Part shown: in pieces, positions 12,765 to 15,446 of the stretch | Numbering within the stretch: position 1 is the stretch's first letter | Layout of the letters: each line of letters begins with the position of its first letter | Assembly: GCA_900753685.1 (NCBI GenBank) | Contig: CAAEAB010000214.1 | Location: 1-15,446 of the forward strand | DNA from: Lachnospiraceae bacterium | Lineage (GTDB): Bacteria; Bacillota; Clostridia; Lachnospirales; Lachnospiraceae | Direction: 5' to 3' | DNA length: 15,446 nt | Position numbers and translations under genes: made by a program | The notes under the pieces: generated by a model | Told to the model about the DNA's origin: nothing | Database searches by the model: none | The model's input: only the letters and a program-made list of their open reading frames with translations

Positions 12765-13555
12765 GAGCCTTAATCGATTATTTTACTCCCCACACAAAGG
12801 AGGGCATTTGCATGGCCTTCTCCGGCGGTGTTGACAGCAGCCTTCTTCTGGCTGCTGCCTGCTGGGCCGTCAAAGAAACCAGAGCCACCAAACCGGTACT
12901 GGCTGTGACCTTTGAGACCCGGCTTCATCCCCACGGCGACACCGCCGAGGCCAAAGCCCTCGCCCTCACTCTTGGCGCCAAACACCAGATAATCAAAGTG
13001 GACGAATTTTCAGACAGCCGTATCCTTCACAATCCAAAAAACCGCTGTTATCTGTGTAAATCCCTGCTCTTCCAGTCTCTCCTCCAGGCCGGAAAAAACG
13101 CTGGATACACCTTTTTCTGTGAAGGCTCTAATGTGGATGACACGAAGGTTTACCGCCCCGGCCTCCAGGCCGTCCGGGAAGCCGGCGTCTACAGCCCGCT
13201 GATCGACTGTCATTTAACCAAGGCCCAAATCCGCCGTCTCTCCGCCGAAGCCGGGCTTCCTACCGCCGGCAAGCCTTCAACGCCGTGCATGGCCACCCGT
13301 CTCCCCTATGATACGCCCTTTGACTATGCACTGCTCGACACGATTCATCGGGGGGAAGAATGGCTGCGCGGTCTCGGCTTCTATAACGTGCGCCTCCGAT
13401 TCCACCAGCCGATTCTTCGAATCGAAATCGATACGAAAGATTTTAACCATTTCATGAACCAGCACGAGGCCATCACCAGAGCGATGAAGGACCTTGGATT
13501 TAAATATATTACCCTCGATTTGGAAGGCTTCCGCTCCGGAAGTATGGATGTGTAA
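12761..13555 (+). CDS. larE: LarE, ATP-dependent pyridinium sulfur transferase
   Basis: A 264-residue PP-loop enzyme that adenylates the carboxylates of pyridinium-3,5-biscarboxylic acid mononucleotide and replaces them with thiocarboxylates. The PP-loop SGGVDS is at 21-26. Family segments include NRCYLCKSLLF (94-104), EGSNVDD (121-127), YRPGLQAVREAGVYSPL (131-147) and KPSTPCMATRLPY (171-183). C176 aligns with the sulfur-donating Cys176 of L. plantarum LarE. C96 and C99 add a C-x2-C pair, the three-cysteine pattern of LarE enzymes that use a [4Fe-4S] cluster. Translation starts at GTG overlapping the larC stop (GTGA), with GGAG 7 nt upstream. No larA or larB is visible on either side. Confidence 0.92.
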   Translation: MRALIDYFTPHTKEGICMAFSGGVDSSLLLAAACWAVKETRATKPVLAVTFETRLHPHGDTAEAKALALTLGAKHQIIKVDEFSDSRILHNPKNRCYLCKSLLFQSLLQAGKNAGYTFFCEGSNVDDTKVYRPGLQAVREAGVYSPLIDCHLTKAQIRRLSAEAGLPTAGKPSTPCMATRLPYDTPFDYALLDTIHRGEEWLRGLGFYNVRLRFHQPILRIEIDTKDFNHFMNQHEAITRAMKDLGFKYITLDLEGFRSGSMDV

Positions 13556-13560
13556 TTTCA

Positions 13561-13589
13561 AGTATATTTCCTCCAAAAAAGCATATACT
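13561..13589. repeat. Inverted repeat AGTATAT-N15-ATATACT in the larE-sod gap
   Basis: Exact 7-nt arms (13561-13567 and 13583-13589). The right arm contains TATACT, a good -10 candidate for sod, but no convincing -35 lies 16-18 nt upstream. No T-run follows, so it is not a terminator, and larE transcripts may read into sod. It could be a regulator site overlapping the sod promoter; it does not resemble the PerR box. Confidence 0.4.
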
Positions 13590-13624
13590 AACGAAAGATT
13601 AAAATAAAACAGGAGGACTCTATA

Positions 13625-14245
13625 ATGAAGCAAACTTATCCCTTTACTGTAATGCCTCTGCCTTATGACTATGATGCCCTTGAGCCTTATATGGATGCAG
13701 AGACGCTGCACTATCACCATGACAAGCATTTAAAAGCCTATGTGGACAATCTGAACAATATTTTGAAGGATTACCCACAATATCAGAACCAGACACTGGA
13801 AGATTTACTTACGAATCTGGACGATTTACCGGAAGATCTCCGTCAGGGAGTCATGAACAATGCGGGCGGCGTTTATAATCACCAGATGTTTTTTAGCCTG
13901 CTTCACCCGCCTGTCAATGAAAACCCCATGGAGCCTTATCTCACGGAAGCCTTTGGTTCCTATGAAAAATTTGTGGAACTTATGAGTGAAAATGCCATGG
14001 GCCAGTTTGGCTCCGGCTATGCCTGGCTCACCGTCAATCCCGACAAAAAGCTGGAGGTTGTCAAAACGCCAAACCAGAATAACCCGATTTCTAACGGCTA
14101 TATTCCTATTCTCAACGTGGACGTCTGGGAACACGCTTATTATTTGAAATATAAAAACCTGAGAAAAGATTATGTGACCAATTGGTTTCATCTAATCAAC
14201 TGGCCGGAAGTATATAAGGACGCAAAAAAATATCTGGAAGCATAA
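13625..14245 (+). CDS. Superoxide dismutase, Fe/Mn family (Mn-type residues)
   Basis: A 206-residue cytoplasmic enzyme that converts superoxide to oxygen and peroxide. Metal ligands by alignment to E. coli SODs: H31 (LHYHHDKH), H86 (NNAGGVYNH), D166 and H170 (NVDVWEHAYYLKY). The second-sphere pattern is Mn-type: GG at 81-82, where FeSOD has Gln, and Q151 in TPNQNNP, which supplies the glutamine from the C-terminal domain. There is no signal peptide, and length is normal. AGGAGG precedes the ATG by 9 nt. It follows larE by 69 nt on the same strand and ends at a strong terminator, so it is either a separate unit or a distal gene of the lar transcript. I leave the sodA symbol out because metal choice is only inferred. 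Confidence 0.93.
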   Translation: MKQTYPFTVMPLPYDYDALEPYMDAETLHYHHDKHLKAYVDNLNNILKDYPQYQNQTLEDLLTNLDDLPEDLRQGVMNNAGGVYNHQMFFSLLHPPVNENPMEPYLTEAFGSYEKFVELMSENAMGQFGSGYAWLTVNPDKKLEVVKTPNQNNPISNGYIPILNVDVWEHAYYLKYKNLRKDYVTNWFHLINWPEVYKDAKKYLEA

Positions 14246-14280
14246 TCACCAGTCCCCCTTCGGGGCTCTGCACAATTATC

Positions 14281-14325
14281 AAAAAGCGCCAAATAATTTT
14301 CTGTATTATTTGGCGCTTTTTTTAA
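14281..14325 (+). terminator. Strong bidirectional terminator between sod and the 75-aa gene
   Basis: A 17-bp perfect stem: 14281-14297 pairs with 14305-14321 around the loop TTTCTGT. T-runs follow on the plus strand (TTTTTTT then AATTTTT), and an A-run on the other side serves minus-strand transcripts. It ends sod from the left and the nucleotidyltransferase/75-aa unit from the right. A smaller GC hairpin (14251-14266) comes just after the sod stop. Confidence 0.9.
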
Positions 14326-14331
14326 TTTTTC

Positions 14332-14559
14332 TTATTTCCCCAAATTCTGGAGACCTCTCAACAATTCCAAATCCGACTCCTGAACCCGGATGTTTGACGT
14401 AATAGGCTCTGTTCCCGGTTTTGTCACTGTAATCTCGATAATCGTTCCGGCATCAATGCCTCTTGAATAGACAGCGCTTAAAAAAGCCGTAAATTTGGGA
14501 TGATTTTCCACAAATTTATTTTTTGCATTCATAATTTTCATAATCGCCGATGGATTCAT
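14332..14559 (-). CDS. Uncharacterised 75-residue protein
   Basis: I do not recognise a named domain. The protein has an amphipathic/helical first half (MKIMNAKNKFVENHPKFTAF, then LSAVYSRGI), a short beta-like segment (TIIEITVTKPG, 39-49) and a likely helical end (QESDLELLRGLQNL). There is no signal peptide, membrane helix or Cys. It starts 7 nt after the stop of the nucleotidyltransferase gene, so the two are probably co-transcribed and coupled. GGGGG about 10 nt before the ATG is a weak binding site. Two further in-frame ATGs (codons 7 and 10) are alternatives. The ordered codon use, exact fit between neighbour and terminator, and tidy protein composition argue for a real gene. Its function is unknown. 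Confidence 0.75.
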   Translation of the reverse strand: MNPSAIMKIMNAKNKFVENHPKFTAFLSAVYSRGIDAGTIIEITVTKPGTEPITSNIRVQESDLELLRGLQNLGK

Positions 14560-14566
14560 CTACGCT

Positions 14567-15446
14567 TTACCCCCAAAGGTTTTCCGGATATACACCGTCA
14601 GCAATGAGTTTTTTAAATGCGGCTACAACGCTCTCTTTATCCTCTTTGTAGGTTACGCCAAACCACTTATCCTTTGTTTCAAGCACTTTGACGGAAGCCT
14701 TACCACTTTTAATTAACTTATCTACAATTGTTGGCAGCAAATATTCCCGTTTTACCTCCCCTTCCGGAATCTCAGAAAGGAATGCTTCGAAGCCGGTTTC
14801 CAGCTCATTTAAGAAATTTGGCGTGAAGCCCCACATATTCATGGAAACATGCTGTTCCGGTGTAATCGCCATGTCAGAGCCGTTCTCTTCATGAATAATG
14901 GTTCCCTCTGGCGTCATCATAATTCCGCCGGTTTCCACAACCGCTGTCAGATACTCATTCTCATCAACTACACAGACACCGCGGGTTACTGCGCCGTTAT
15001 CACTCAATGTATTTTTCAGGATAAATCCGGCCATGCACATATCATATTCTTTGTCTGTCGTACCTTCGCCAACCAGATAATCATGAACCTTCTTAAAAGC
15101 CTCTTTGCCATAATAGTCATCCGCATTAATCACGGCAAACGGCTCATTGACAACACCCTTACAGCAGAGAACGGCCTGCCCTGTTCCCCACGGTTTTTTA
15201 CGGTCAGCCGGCGCCGTATATCCGGCCGGCAGATCATCCAGAGACTGGAATACATAATCCACATCAATGACCTTTTCAATTCTCTGGCCGATAATCTCGC
15301 GAAAATCTGCTTCAATGTCTTTTCTTAAAATAAATACAACCTTGTTAAAACCGGCCGCTTTCGCGTCATAAATGGAATAATCCATAATGATCTCTCCATT
15401 CGGTCCCATTGGCTCCAATTGTTTAATGCCTCCGCCAAAACGGCTG
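14567..15446 (-). CDS. Sugar-phosphate nucleotidyltransferase, N-terminus outside window
   Basis: Partial gene: the frame stays open to the right edge, and about 292 residues are seen. It belongs to the NTP_transferase (GT-A fold) family that joins an NTP to a sugar phosphate or similar alcohol phosphate. The visible start SRFGGGIKQLEPMGPNGE is the tail of the nucleotide-binding signature G-x-GSRF...KQ, so perhaps 15 residues are missing. Next are WGTGQAVLCC, a nucleotide-sugar contact, and the metal/substrate loop FAVINADDYYGKEAF. EEVKREYLLPTIVD-like and DKWFGVTYKED segments close the domain. It lacks a left-handed helix repeat, so it is not an ADP-glucose or GlmU-type enzyme. A TTG at 15416-15418 could be mistaken for the start. 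Its exact substrate is uncertain. The 75-residue gene follows. Confidence 0.88.
   Translation of the reverse strand, partial: SRFGGGIKQLEPMGPNGEIIMDYSIYDAKAAGFNKVVFILRKDIEADFREIIGQRIEKVIDVDYVFQSLDDLPAGYTAPADRKKPWGTGQAVLCCKGVVNEPFAVINADDYYGKEAFKKVHDYLVGEGTTDKEYDMCMAGFILKNTLSDNGAVTRGVCVVDENEYLTAVVETGGIMMTPEGTIIHEENGSDMAITPEQHVSMNMWGFTPNFLNELETGFEAFLSEIPEGEVKREYLLPTIVDKLIKSGKASVKVLETKDKWFGVTYKEDKESVVAAFKKLIADGVYPENLWG

Noticed and set aside
14251..14266. Small GC hairpin just after the sod stop codon
   Set aside because: It has no T-run and only a few pairs; the 17-bp terminator at 14281-14325 is enough to end sod.

Overview
The window looks like chromosomal DNA from a spore-forming, low-to-moderate GC Clostridia, most likely a Lachnospiraceae-type gut anaerobe. 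The main evidence is a long minus-strand cluster in the order mazG - HU - rqcP(yabO) - yabP - yabQ - divIC - spoIIE - tilS - hpt - ftsH. This is the Firmicutes cell-division/sporulation/translation-quality locus, here with an HU gene inserted and without the yabR gene that sits between divIC and spoIIE in Bacillus. The family assignment is inferred from protein style and gene order, not from a database search.

Layout by region. 1-228: three minus-strand tRNA genes, transcribed Tyr, initiator fMet, Phe, with Phe cut by the window edge. 288-2399: a cytoplasmic GH13 alpha-glucosidase of the neopullulanase/cyclomaltodextrinase type with its own good promoter. 2400-2758: an AT-rich intergenic stretch with the ftsH terminator, a perfect 20-nt palindrome, and a second, unattached intrinsic terminator. 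The last may end a small C-rich RNA of about 105 nt. 2759-11108: the ten-gene cluster, all on the minus strand and mostly tightly packed. 11109-11285: a divergent promoter region with readable sigma-A promoters for mazG (minus) and larC (plus). 11286-13555: larC and larE, overlapping by 4 nt, for nickel-pincer nucleotide cofactor synthesis; neither larA nor larB is in the window. 13625-14245: an Fe/Mn superoxide dismutase with Mn-type signature residues. 14281-14325: a strong bidirectional terminator. 14332-15446 (minus): a 75-aa uncharacterised protein behind a sugar-phosphate nucleotidyltransferase whose start lies beyond the right edge.

How the genes work together. The cluster couples house-cleaning (MazG), nucleoid packaging (HU), ribosome rescue (RqcP), septum assembly (DivIC), sporulation (YabP, YabQ, SpoIIE), tRNA-Ile lysidine formation (TilS), purine salvage (Hpt) and membrane proteolysis (FtsH). 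The sequence suggests nested control: a sigma-A promoter before mazG, a sigma-E-like promoter before yabP, a separate sigma-A promoter before divIC, and a possible Spo0A box before spoIIE. LarC and LarE are the nickel-inserting and sulfur-transferring enzymes of the lactate racemase cofactor. This LarE has the C-x2-C plus distal Cys pattern expected of the iron-sulfur-cluster class rather than the self-sacrificing class.

Most of the window is recognisable core genome, and I do not see a clearly new multi-gene system. The best leads are the candidate small RNA at about 2490-2594, which contains an exact 8-nt complement to the ribosome binding site of the neighbouring GH13 gene, the larC-larE pair lacking its usual partners, and the nested sporulation/vegetative promoters in the cluster.
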